A stretch of DNA of 64,000 nt from the NCBI RefSeq assembly GCF_024585165.1, contig NZ_CP029008.1, positions 1,612,001 to 1,676,000 of the forward strand, read 5' to 3'. Below are positions 15,691-23,008 of this stretch, one piece after another (position 1 is the stretch's first letter; every line of letters begins with the position of its first letter). Source of the DNA: Bradyrhizobium sp. WBOS07 (GTDB lineage: Bacteria; Pseudomonadota; Alphaproteobacteria; Rhizobiales; Xanthobacteraceae). The notes under the pieces are model-generated. The model did not search any database. It was given only the letters and a program-made list of their open reading frames with translations, and was not told where the DNA came from. Made by a program: the position numbers and the translations under genes.

Positions 15691-17513
15691 CCGCCCAGCC
15701 CCTGCTCGACGTCCAGGACCTCACGGTCGAATTCACCACCCGCCGCGGCATCGTCAAAGCCGTGCAGCACGTCAACATTTCCGTCGCCAAGGGCGAGACG
15801 CTCGCCATCGTCGGCGAGTCCGGCTCCGGCAAATCGGTGACGTCCTATGCGGTGATGCGCATCCTCGACCGTGCCGGGCGGATCGCCGAGGGTTCGGTGA
15901 TGTTCTCCGGCATCGACGTCAAGGCGGCGAGCGAAGACCAGATGCGCGACCTGCGCGGCCGCGAAGTCTCGATGATCTTCCAGAACCCGCGCGCCGCGCT
16001 CAACCCGATCCGGAAAGTGGGCGATCAGATCGAGGACGTGCTGCGCACCCATGTGCAGCAGGCCCAAGTCGCCGATCGCGGCGAGAAGGCAATCGAGGCG
16101 CTGGAGCAGGTCAAGATCGCCCGCCCGCGCGAACGCTATCACGCCTATCCGTTCGAGCTCTCGGGGGGGATGTGCCAGCGCGTCGTCATCGCGCTCGCGC
16201 TCGCCTGCAATCCGCAGCTCCTGATCGCGGACGAGCCGACCACCGGCCTTGACGTCACCACCCAGAAGGCGGTGATGGATCTGATCGTCGAGCTGACCAA
16301 ACGCCGCGCGATGTCGACCATCCTGATCACCCACGATCTCGGCCTCGCCGCCGCCTATTGCGACCGCGTCGTCGTGATGGAGAAGGGCCGCGTGGTCGAG
16401 ACCGCCAAGGCCGCCGACATCTTCGCCAACCCGCAGCACCCCTACACCAAGAAGCTGATGCGCGCGACGCCGCGGCTGGGGGTGAGCTTGCGGGACTTGC
16501 TGCCGGAAGAGGAGAGCGCCGCCTTCGCCTCTCCCCGCGCGCGGGGAGAGGCCGACACGCTCGAGAGCGCACTTGCGCCCCGGAGCGTGGCGGGTGAGGG
16601 GGGCTCTCCCAGCACCGTGCTCGCGGAGAGTCCCCCTCACCCCGACCGTCTCCCCGCAAGCGGGGCGAGGGAGCAGACGCCCCTCCTTCTCGTCGATAAG
16701 CTCGTCAAGGAATATCCCCGCCAGGGCGCCACCGCCGTGCTCGGCAAGCTGTTCGGCCGCAAGCCTGCTGTGGAGCCGGACATGTTCCGCGCCGTCGACG
16801 GCATCAGCTTTGCGATCGGCCATGGCGAGAGCGTCGGGCTGGTCGGCGAATCCGGCTGCGGCAAATCGACGACGTCGATGATGGTGATGCGGCTACTGGA
16901 CCAGACCTCCGGCCTGATCCAGTTCGACGGCGAGGACATCTCCGGCATCGTACCATCCGCCTTCGCCCGCCTGCCGCAGCGCAGCCGCATCCAGATGGTG
17001 TTCCAGGATCCGACCGACAGCCTCAACCCGCGCTTCACCGCCGCCCGCGCCATTGCGGACCCGATCATGCAACTCGGCGACGTCAGGGGACGCGACGCGC
17101 TGCGCGCCCGCTGCGAGGAACTGGCCACCATGGTCGGCCTGCCGCACAATCTGCTCGACCGCTTCCCGCACCAATTGTCCGGCGGCCAGAAGGCCCGCGT
17201 CGGCATCGCCCGCGCCATCGCGCTGCATCCAAAGCTCGTCATCCTGGACGAGCCGACCGCGGCGCTGGACGTTTCGGTTCAGGCCGTTGTGCTGAATCTG
17301 CTTCAGGACCTGAAGCAGCGGTTAGGTATGAGCTACCTGTTCGTCTCGCATGATTTGAATGTGGTGCGCTTGCTGTGCGATCGTGTCATTGTGATGCGGA
17401 CGGGGCGGATCGTCGAAGAGGGCTCTTCCGAGCAGGTCCTGAGCGATCCGCAGGACGACTACACCAAGGAACTGCTGATGGCGATCCCGCATCCGCCGTT
17501 GCAAGTTCACTGA
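15687..17513 (+). CDS. fused OppD-OppF-type ABC ATPase
   Basis: A 608-aa protein with two complete nucleotide-binding domains. The first (about residues 5-265) has Walker A GESGSGKS, signature LSGGMCQR and Walker B LLIADEPT. The second (about 335-600) has GESGCGKST, LSGGQKARV and LVILDEPT. Between them, residues about 280-329 are encoded by an in-frame copy of a dispersed repeat (16526-16672), giving a low-complexity linker rich in Ser, Pro, Arg and Ala. It powers the Opp-type importer. It starts by a 4-base ATGA overlap with the mini-ORF at 15592-15690. Confidence 0.94.
   Translation: MTAQPLLDVQDLTVEFTTRRGIVKAVQHVNISVAKGETLAIVGESGSGKSVTSYAVMRILDRAGRIAEGSVMFSGIDVKAASEDQMRDLRGREVSMIFQNPRAALNPIRKVGDQIEDVLRTHVQQAQVADRGEKAIEALEQVKIARPRERYHAYPFELSGGMCQRVVIALALACNPQLLIADEPTTGLDVTTQKAVMDLIVELTKRRAMSTILITHDLGLAAAYCDRVVVMEKGRVVETAKAADIFANPQHPYTKKLMRATPRLGVSLRDLLPEEESAAFASPRARGEADTLESALAPRSVAGEGGSPSTVLAESPPHPDRLPASGAREQTPLLLVDKLVKEYPRQGATAVLGKLFGRKPAVEPDMFRAVDGISFAIGHGESVGLVGESGCGKSTTSMMVMRLLDQTSGLIQFDGEDISGIVPSAFARLPQRSRIQMVFQDPTDSLNPRFTAARAIADPIMQLGDVRGRDALRARCEELATMVGLPHNLLDRFPHQLSGGQKARVGIARAIALHPKLVILDEPTAALDVSVQAVVLNLLQDLKQRLGMSYLFVSHDLNVVRLLCDRVIVMRTGRIVEEGSSEQVLSDPQDDYTKELLMAIPHPPLQVH
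16526..16672. repeat. family A-like repeat embedded in-frame in the oppDF gene
   Basis: CTCTCCCCGCGCGCGGGGAGAG at the left and CGTCTCCCCGCAAGCGGGG at the right, with GGGTGAGGGGG and CCCCCTCACCCC between: the plan of the intergenic repeats. It stays open in frame and encodes the interdomain linker. Confidence 0.7.
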
Positions 17514-17543
17514 GAGTGCATTGAGAGATTGTTTGGGAGCGTG

Positions 17544-17723
17544 ATGGCCGAGCCGCTGGACGACTACATCGACGCATTATCGAAAGCGCTGGCGCTGCCG
17601 GTCGAGGAAGCCTGGAGGCCCGCGGTGCGTGCCAACCTCGAAGTCTCGCTGCGGCTTGGCCGCATGGTCGACGAATTCGCGCTGCCGGACGAGACCGAGC
17701 CGGCGCCGATCTTCACCGCGTGA
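17544..17723 (+). CDS. AtzG-like (DUF4089) amidase partner protein
   Basis: A 59-aa protein starting MAEPLDDYIDALSKAL and containing RANLEVSLRLGRMVDEF. Small DUF4089 proteins are GatC-like partners of AtzE-type amidases: in Pseudomonas sp. ADP, AtzG forms a complex with AtzE and is needed for its stability. The start at 17544 has GGGAG 4 bp upstream. It lies 30 bp after the ATPase gene and 7 bp before the amidase gene, the same atzG-atzE-atzH order as in the cyanuric acid operon. Confidence 0.78.
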   Translation: MAEPLDDYIDALSKALALPVEEAWRPAVRANLEVSLRLGRMVDEFALPDETEPAPIFTA

Positions 17724-17730
17724 TGCTGCC

Positions 17731-19125
17731 ATGACCGGCAAGCCAGAGATGACGGCCGCCGAGATCGCGGGCGCGGTTGCGGCCCGCAAAATGTCCGCGC
17801 TCGATGCCGTCGAAGCCGCGCTCGCGCGGATCAAGCAGCATGACGGCATCCTCAATTCCTTCACCGACGTCACCGCCGATCGCGCCCGCGCCAAGGCACG
17901 CGCGATCGACGCCGACATCGCCGCGGGCAAGGAGGTCGGCCCGCTCGCCGGCGTTCCCTTCGCCGTGAAGAATCTGTTCGACGTCGCAGGGCTTCCGACG
18001 CGCGCCGGCTCGAAGATCAACCGCGATCTCGCTCCCGCCAGCCGCGACGCCACGCTGATCGAGCGCATGGAAGCGGCCGGTGCCGTGCTCGTCGGCGCGC
18101 TCAACATGGGCGAATACGCCTACGATTTCACCGGCGAGAACGTCCATGACGGTCCCTCGCGCAATCCGCACGACACGACGCGGATGACCGGTGGCTCCTC
18201 CGGCGGCTCGGGCAGCGCCGTCGGCGGCGCGCTGGTGCCGATCGCGCTCGGCTCGGACACCAACGGCTCGATCCGGGTGCCGTCGTCATTCTGCGGCATC
18301 TTCGGCTTAAAGCCGACCTATGGTCGGCTGTCGCGGGCGCGCTCGTTCCCGTTCGTCGCGAGCCTCGATCATCTCGGCCCGTTCGCACGCTCCGTCACCG
18401 ATCTCGCGCTCGCCTATGACGTGATGCAGGGCCCGGATCCGGCGGACAGCGCCTGCACCACGCGCGGTCTGGAGCCCACGCTGCCGCTGATCGCCAATCC
18501 GGTGTCGGATCTGCGCATTGCGATTGCCGGCGGCTACTTCCAGAAGAACGTGTTTCCGGAAGTCGTCGAAGCGGTCAGCCGCGTCGCCAAGGCGCTCGGC
18601 GCAACTGAGGTCGTGGACGTGCCCGAGGCCGCCCGTGCCCGCGCGGCGGCCTATGTCATCACCACGACCGAAGGCGCATCGCTGCATCTCGATCGCCTGC
18701 GCAGGCGCCCGAACGATTTCGATCCGGCGGTGCGCGACCGGCTGATCGCGGGCGCCATGGTGCCGGCGCCGCTGGTCGACCGCGCCCAGAAATTCCGCCG
18801 CTGGTATCGCGCGCAGCTCGCGGACATCTTCAAGTCGGTCGACGTGCTGCTGGCGCCGGCGACGCCCTGCACGGCCCCGAAGCTCGGCCAGGTGAACTTC
18901 AATCTCGACGGAGTCGAGCTGCCGGTGCGCGCCAATATCGGCATTCACACCCAGCCGATCTCGTTCATCGGCCTCCCGGTGGTGGCGGTCCCGGTGCCGC
19001 TCGAGCCGTTGCCGATCGGCGTGCAGATCATCGCCGCGCCCTGGCGTGAGGACATTGCGCTCCGCGTCGCCTACGCCTTGGAAAAGATGGGCGTGGTCGC
19101 CGCGCCGTCGCCGAGAGGAATCTGA
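17731..19125 (+). CDS. AtzE-like amidase (amidase signature family)
   Basis: A 464-aa amidase with the Ser-cisSer-Lys triad: Lys80 (FAVKN), Ser156 in [10 protein letters not shown] and the nucleophile Ser180 in [11 protein letters not shown]. With an AtzG-like gene before it and an AtzH-like gene directly after it, it is best read as AtzE-type, which hydrolyses 1-carboxybiuret in Pseudomonas sp. ADP. The true substrate may be another ureide or N-carboxy amide, because no cyanuric acid hydrolase (AtzD) is encoded here. The start at 17731 follows the atzG stop by 7 bp; there is no strong Shine-Dalgarno, which suggests coupling. Confidence 0.85.
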   Translation: MTGKPEMTAAEIAGAVAARKMSALDAVEAALARIKQHDGILNSFTDVTADRARAKARAIDADIAAGKEVGPLAGVPFAVKNLFDVAGLPTRAGSKINRDLAPASRDATLIERMEAAGAVLVGALNMGEYAYDFTGENVHDGPSRNPHDTTRMTGGSSGGSGSAVGGALVPIALGSDTNGSIRVPSSFCGIFGLKPTYGRLSRARSFPFVASLDHLGPFARSVTDLALAYDVMQGPDPADSACTTRGLEPTLPLIANPVSDLRIAIAGGYFQKNVFPEVVEAVSRVAKALGATEVVDVPEAARARAAAYVITTTEGASLHLDRLRRRPNDFDPAVRDRLIAGAMVPAPLVDRAQKFRRWYRAQLADIFKSVDVLLAPATPCTAPKLGQVNFNLDGVELPVRANIGIHTQPISFIGLPVVAVPVPLEPLPIGVQIIAAPWREDIALRVAYALEKMGVVAAPSPRGI

Positions 19126-19126
19126 G

Positions 19127-19522
19127 ATGGAGATCGATCTCCCCGAGGTCATCGCGGAAGTCAAAGCAGCGTTCGATCGTTATGAGCAGGCCCTCGTCAG
19201 CAACGACGTCGCCGTGCTCGGCGAGCTCTTCCGCAACGATCCCCGCACCTTGCGCTACGGCATCGGCGAGAACCTCTATGGCCATGCGGCGATCAGCGGC
19301 TTCCGCGCCGCCCGCTCGCCCGTCGGCTTGAACCGCCGCACCGCCAGGACGGTCATTACCAGCTACGGCCGCGACACCGCGGTGGCCTCCACCCTGTTCT
19401 ATCGCGACACCGCGCCCGGCAAGGTCGGCCGGCAGATGCAGACCTGGATTCGCTTCCCCGAGGGCTGGCGCGTGGTCGCCGCCCATGTCAGCGTCATCGA
19501 CGAGCCGAAAGAGACCGCATGA
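19127..19522 (+). CDS. AtzH-like protein (DUF3225, NTF2 fold)
   Basis: A 131-aa NTF2-like protein. Reconstitution work on Pseudomonas sp. ADP suggested that AtzH converts 1,3-dicarboxyurea to allophanate, with Tyr22 and Arg46 important (recalled, not checked). Here Tyr19 (FDRYEQ) and Arg43 (PRTLRYG) occur with the same 24-residue spacing, so both functional residues look conserved. GAGAGGAA precedes the ATG. It begins one base after the amidase stop codon and overlaps the GntR gene by 4 bases (ATGA). Confidence 0.83.
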   Translation: MEIDLPEVIAEVKAAFDRYEQALVSNDVAVLGELFRNDPRTLRYGIGENLYGHAAISGFRAARSPVGLNRRTARTVITSYGRDTAVASTLFYRDTAPGKVGRQMQTWIRFPEGWRVVAAHVSVIDEPKETA

Positions 19523-20241
19523 CGCTCGACGATCTTCCGCAGGGGACAGCGCCGGCCGAGCCGGTGGTGCCTCGCGTCGACCGGGCGCGGCCCAGCGTGC
19601 ACAAGGTCACGCGCGCCGAGGAGCTGCGACTGCAGCTCGCCGACGAGATAGTGCGCGGCGCTCTTGCGCCCGGTGCGCCGCTGGACGAGACCGACGTCGC
19701 GCGCCGCTTCAACGTCTCGCGGACGCCGGTGCGCGAGGCGCTGCGTCAGCTCGTGGCAAGCGGTCTCGTCGAGGCGCGCGCCCATCGCGGCGCGGTGGTG
19801 GCGCAGCCCTCGATCGAGCGGCTGACGAGCATGTTCGAGGCGATGGCCGAGCTCGAGGCGCTGTGCGCCGGCCTTGCCGCCGAGCGCATGGCAGCTAGCG
19901 AGCGCCATGGCCTCGAGGCCATCCACGAAGAGCTGCGGGTGCTGAGCTACACCGGCAACCCGGATCGCTTTCACGAGGTGAACGAACGCTTCCACAACGC
20001 GATCTATGCCGGTTCGCAGAACGGCTACATCGCCGAGATTACGCTCGCCACCCGCGTCCGCGTGCAGCCGTTCCGCCGCGCCCAGTTCCGCAACCTCGGC
20101 CGGTTGGCGAAATCGCATGCCGAGCACGACCGTGTCGTCGTCGCCATCATGCGCGGCGACAAGCAGGGCGCGGCCGCCGCGATGCGCGCGCATATCGAGC
20201 TGGTGCGCGGGGAGTACGAGATCTACGCGGTGTCGGTGTAG
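19519..20241 (+). CDS. GntR-family regulator, FadR/FCD subgroup
   Basis: A 240-aa regulator with an N-terminal winged helix (about residues 30-95; [20 protein letters not shown] is the recognition region) and a C-terminal all-helical FCD domain (about 105-230) with metal-binding residues around NERFHNAI and SHAEHD. It is translationally coupled to atzH by an ATGA overlap. It probably controls this operon and the convergently placed atzF gene through a TTGTNNACAA-type palindrome at 22222-22235. The ligand may be a pathway intermediate; this is inference. Confidence 0.9.
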   Translation: MTLDDLPQGTAPAEPVVPRVDRARPSVHKVTRAEELRLQLADEIVRGALAPGAPLDETDVARRFNVSRTPVREALRQLVASGLVEARAHRGAVVAQPSIERLTSMFEAMAELEALCAGLAAERMAASERHGLEAIHEELRVLSYTGNPDRFHEVNERFHNAIYAGSQNGYIAEITLATRVRVQPFRRAQFRNLGRLAKSHAEHDRVVVAIMRGDKQGAAAAMRAHIELVRGEYEIYAVSV

Positions 20242-20271
20242 GCGCGCGCGCGGTGCCGTAGGACGCGGTGC

Positions 20272-20355
20272 CGTAGGGTGGGCAAAGCGAAGCGTGCCCA
20301 CGATCTGGTGAAGGTGGGCACGGCGCGCAAAGAGCACGCCTTTGCCCACCCTACG
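20272..20355. repeat. dispersed inverted repeat, family E copy 1
   Basis: CGTAGGGTGGGCAAAG at the left and TTTGCCCACCCTACG at the right, with CGTGCCCAC and GTGGGCACG inside. It lies between the convergent gntR and atzF genes and could terminate both. The second copy is at 54601-54691. Confidence 0.85.
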
Positions 20356-20359
20356 ACAC

Positions 20360-22168
20360 CTACGCCTTGTTGGCCTCCTTCATATACGCGCGCCATCCTC
20401 CAAACGCCGTGATATCGCGCGCATCGCCCAGCACCTCGGGCTCGACCAGAAATCCCTTCACAATGCGGCCATCGGCAAGCCGCAGCGTGCCGATCGCCAT
20501 CGGCGACGGAATCGCGTTGACGAATTGGCCGAAGGCGGCTGGCGACAGCGACCAGATCTCAAGCTCGATCGCCGCGCCCGTGCCGGCGGCGACGCGCAAC
20601 ATGCCGGGCTTCGGCGGCGTGGTCTTGAGCGCGTAGAGCTTGTAATCGGGCGCAGTCCTGGTTGCCTCGATCAGGCGTCCGTCCAGCGCTTTCAACTCGC
20701 CATTCAGCACCATGCCGGACAGATGCGCGCCGACCACGGCGATCGGGATGTCGTCGCTGCGGCCTGCGGGCAGCGGCGCGAGCGGTGCCTGCCCCGCACC
20801 CTTGGCGCCGAGACCGAGCTTGGTATCCGCATGGAAGACGCGGCCGATGCTCACGAGCAGCGCGTCATGCCCCGCGGGGGCGAGCAGCGTGATGCCGAAC
20901 GGAATGCCGTCGCTGCGCATCGATGCCGGCAGCGCCAGGCCGCAGAGATCGAGCAGATTGACGAAATTGGTGTAGGTGCCGAGCCGGCTGTTGAGCTCGA
21001 TCGGATTGGCGAGCACCTGCGCGGTCGTGTAGGCCGTCGGCGCCGTCGGCAGCACCAGCGCGTCAATATTGGCAAACGTGCGCTCGGCGATCCTGCGCAG
21101 GCCTTGCAGGCGGTACAGCGCGGAGAAGGTTTCAGCCGCCGTCAGCCGCGCGCCGGCCGCGGTGATCTCGCGGGTCACGGGATGAATCGCATCGGGCGCC
21201 GAGGCGAGCAGATCCTTGATCACGAGGTAGCGCTCGGCGACCCAAGGGCCCTCATAGAGCAGCCGCGCCGTCTCGTAGAACGGCTCGAGGTCGAACTCCA
21301 CCAGCGTTGCGCCGAGCGCGGTCCAGCGCCTCAGCGCCTCGGCGTAGGCAGTCTCGGCATCCTTGTCGCCGAAGAAGATCAGCTGTCCGTTGCGCGGCAC
21401 GCCGAGGCGCAGATCTGCCGGGAGCGGCGTCATCGCGCCAAGCGGCCGGTCGCGCGAGAACGGATCGGCCGGGTCCGGTCCCGCCATCACGGACAGCGCC
21501 AGCGCCGCGTCGTCGACGGTCAGCGCGAACACCGAGATGCAGTCGAGCGTGCGGCAGGCCGGTACCAGGCCGGCATTCGAGATCATGCCGAGGCTCGGCT
21601 TCAGCCCGACGATGTTGTTGAGCATCGCCGGCACGCGCCCCGAGCCGGCAGTGTCGGTGCCGAGCGCGAGCGGCACGAGGCCGGCGCCAACCGCCACGGC
21701 CGAGCCGGAGCTCGAACCGCCGGGAATGAGATCGTTACGGATCGAATTCCGGGGAATGCCGTAAGGCGAGCGTACGCCGACGAGGCCGGTCGCGAACTGG
21801 TCGAGATTGGTCTTGCCGATGATGATGGCACCGGCAGCGCGCAGGCGCTCGACGGCAGTCGAGTCGTGCGTGGGTGTGTAGGAGAAAGCCGGGCAGGCTG
21901 CGGTTGTAGGAAATCCCAGCGCGTCGATATTGTCCTTCACCGCGACCGGCACGCCGTACAGCGGCAGGCCGGCGGCGTCCGCGCGCGCGGCGAGCCTCTC
22001 GGCCTCCGCGACCGCATCCTTCTCGTCACGCAGGCCGATGAAGATGGCGGGATCGCCGTGATCGCGGATGCGCTGATAGGTCCGCGCGACCGTCTCTGCC
22101 GGCGTCAGCGTGCCGGCGCGATGCGCGGCCACAATCGCGGCAATCGTTTCAGGCTGCTCAGCCCCCAT
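20360..22168 (-). CDS. atzF: allophanate hydrolase (AtzF-like)
   Basis: A 602-aa protein. The N-terminal amidase domain (about residues 1-450) has Lys78 (VAVKDN), Ser151 in GGSSSGS and nucleophile Ser175 in GTDTAGSGR. A C-terminal AtzF-type domain follows (about 475-602, beginning near IPIAVVGAHLSGM). Length matches known AtzF (about 600 aa). It cleaves allophanate to ammonium and CO2. The start at 22168 is chosen because the protein then begins in register with AtzF, a GGAG lies upstream and a sigma-54 promoter is about 29 bases further on. It is convergent with the opp-atzGEH-gntR operon and probably completes that pathway. Confidence 0.88.
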   Translation of the reverse strand: MGAEQPETIAAIVAAHRAGTLTPAETVARTYQRIRDHGDPAIFIGLRDEKDAVAEAERLAARADAAGLPLYGVPVAVKDNIDALGFPTTAACPAFSYTPTHDSTAVERLRAAGAIIIGKTNLDQFATGLVGVRSPYGIPRNSIRNDLIPGGSSSGSAVAVGAGLVPLALGTDTAGSGRVPAMLNNIVGLKPSLGMISNAGLVPACRTLDCISVFALTVDDAALALSVMAGPDPADPFSRDRPLGAMTPLPADLRLGVPRNGQLIFFGDKDAETAYAEALRRWTALGATLVEFDLEPFYETARLLYEGPWVAERYLVIKDLLASAPDAIHPVTREITAAGARLTAAETFSALYRLQGLRRIAERTFANIDALVLPTAPTAYTTAQVLANPIELNSRLGTYTNFVNLLDLCGLALPASMRSDGIPFGITLLAPAGHDALLVSIGRVFHADTKLGLGAKGAGQAPLAPLPAGRSDDIPIAVVGAHLSGMVLNGELKALDGRLIEATRTAPDYKLYALKTTPPKPGMLRVAAGTGAAIELEIWSLSPAAFGQFVNAIPSPMAIGTLRLADGRIVKGFLVEPEVLGDARDITAFGGWRAYMKEANKA

Positions 22169-22207
22169 GGCGACAAAACTCCGGCAATCTGTCCTCACCG
22201 CGAGGGA

Positions 22208-22223
22208 AGCAAGCGGTGTGCCA
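22208..22223 (-). promoter_or_regulatory. sigma-54 (RpoN) promoter of atzF
   Basis: On the minus strand TGGCACACCGCTTGCT is an exact -24/-12 match (TGGCAC, 5 bp, TTGCT). Predicted start is near 22197, giving an untranslated leader of about 29 bases, the same as the opp operon. The -24 end overlaps a perfect palindrome by 2 bp. Confidence 0.8.
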
Positions 22224-22235
22224 TTGTGTACAATG
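22222..22235. promoter_or_regulatory. 14-bp palindrome, candidate GntR operator at the atzF promoter
   Basis: CATTGT-GT-ACAATG is perfect. Its TTGTNNACAA core fits operators of FadR-subgroup GntR regulators. It abuts the -24 element of the atzF promoter, so bound protein would block RNA polymerase. The neighbouring GntR protein (19519-20241) is the obvious candidate. Confidence 0.6.
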
Positions 22236-22362
22236 CAGGGGCGGCGCCATTGATCAGGAAAATATCGTATAATCAGCTTGTTATGATATATTTCGGCAAG
22301 CTCGTCGGCGCCGGCGTCATCGCCCTCTGACAGGCATCTGCGCAAATAATAGGCAACTGAGA

Positions 22363-22857
22363 TCAGGTGAAGCCAGCGAGGATCCGGAGCAGCTGCGCCC
22401 GGCTTTCCTTGCCGATCTTCTCTTCGACATGCCGCTCGTGCTCGGCCGCGAGCCGCTTGAATTTCGCCAGCGCCGTCTCGCCCTGCGCGGTGAGGTGCAG
22501 CGCGTGGGATCGGCGGTCCGCCTTCGACTTGACCCGCTTGAGGTACTTGCGCTGCTCGAGGCTGTCGAGCAGGTGCACCAGCCGGGCGCGCTCGATGCCG
22601 AGGCGCTTGGCCACCGCCATCTGCGACAGGCCCGGATTGGCGCCGATCAGCGTCAGCACCGAATATTGCGTCGGCCTGATGTCGACGTCGCCGAGCGTCT
22701 TGATGAAGTCCTGGAAAATCCAGATCTGGAAGCGCCGCACCGCATAGCCGGCGTGCCCGACCAGCGCATCGAGCCCGATGTCGTCGGCGGCATCGCGAGG
22801 CGCCGTGCCGTTGCCGGCGCGTTTGCGTGGGGCAGTCTGGGGGGCGCTGGCTGTCAC
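22363..22857 (-). CDS. MarR-family regulator (hydroxycinnamate-type)
   Basis: A 164-aa winged-helix regulator with a MarR core (about residues 38-150) including GLSQMAVAKRLGIERARLVHLLDSL-type recognition helices and the basic wing VKSKADRRSH. The GTG start at 22857 has GGGAGA about 8 bp upstream; no ATG gives a better start. It is divergent from feruloyl-CoA synthase, with a perfect inverted repeat between them (22909-22929). In related bacteria such MarR proteins (CouR, FerR types) repress hydroxycinnamate genes and release DNA on binding the CoA thioester, which suggests the same here. Confidence 0.85.
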   Translation of the reverse strand: MTASAPQTAPRKRAGNGTAPRDAADDIGLDALVGHAGYAVRRFQIWIFQDFIKTLGDVDIRPTQYSVLTLIGANPGLSQMAVAKRLGIERARLVHLLDSLEQRKYLKRVKSKADRRSHALHLTAQGETALAKFKRLAAEHERHVEEKIGKESRAQLLRILAGFT

Positions 22858-22908
22858 ATCGTGTCTCCCGCCAGGCAATCCTAGCGCGTCAAAGAGGCAA
22901 GCGAAAGA

Positions 22909-22929
22909 TTGTTGTTGACGACAACAATT
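22909..22929. promoter_or_regulatory. MarR operator between the marR and fcs genes
   Basis: ATTGTTGT-TGACG-ACAACAAT, perfect 8-bp arms with a 5-bp spacer, 80 bp before the fcs start and 52 bp before the marR start. It is placed to repress both genes. Confidence 0.7.
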
Positions 22930-23008
22930 GCCATGCCCAACATTATGGCCACAGCAGCCCGAACGAGGTTGCGGCCGATCCGTATCCGGACGGAGGGAGG
23001 AGACCCAT

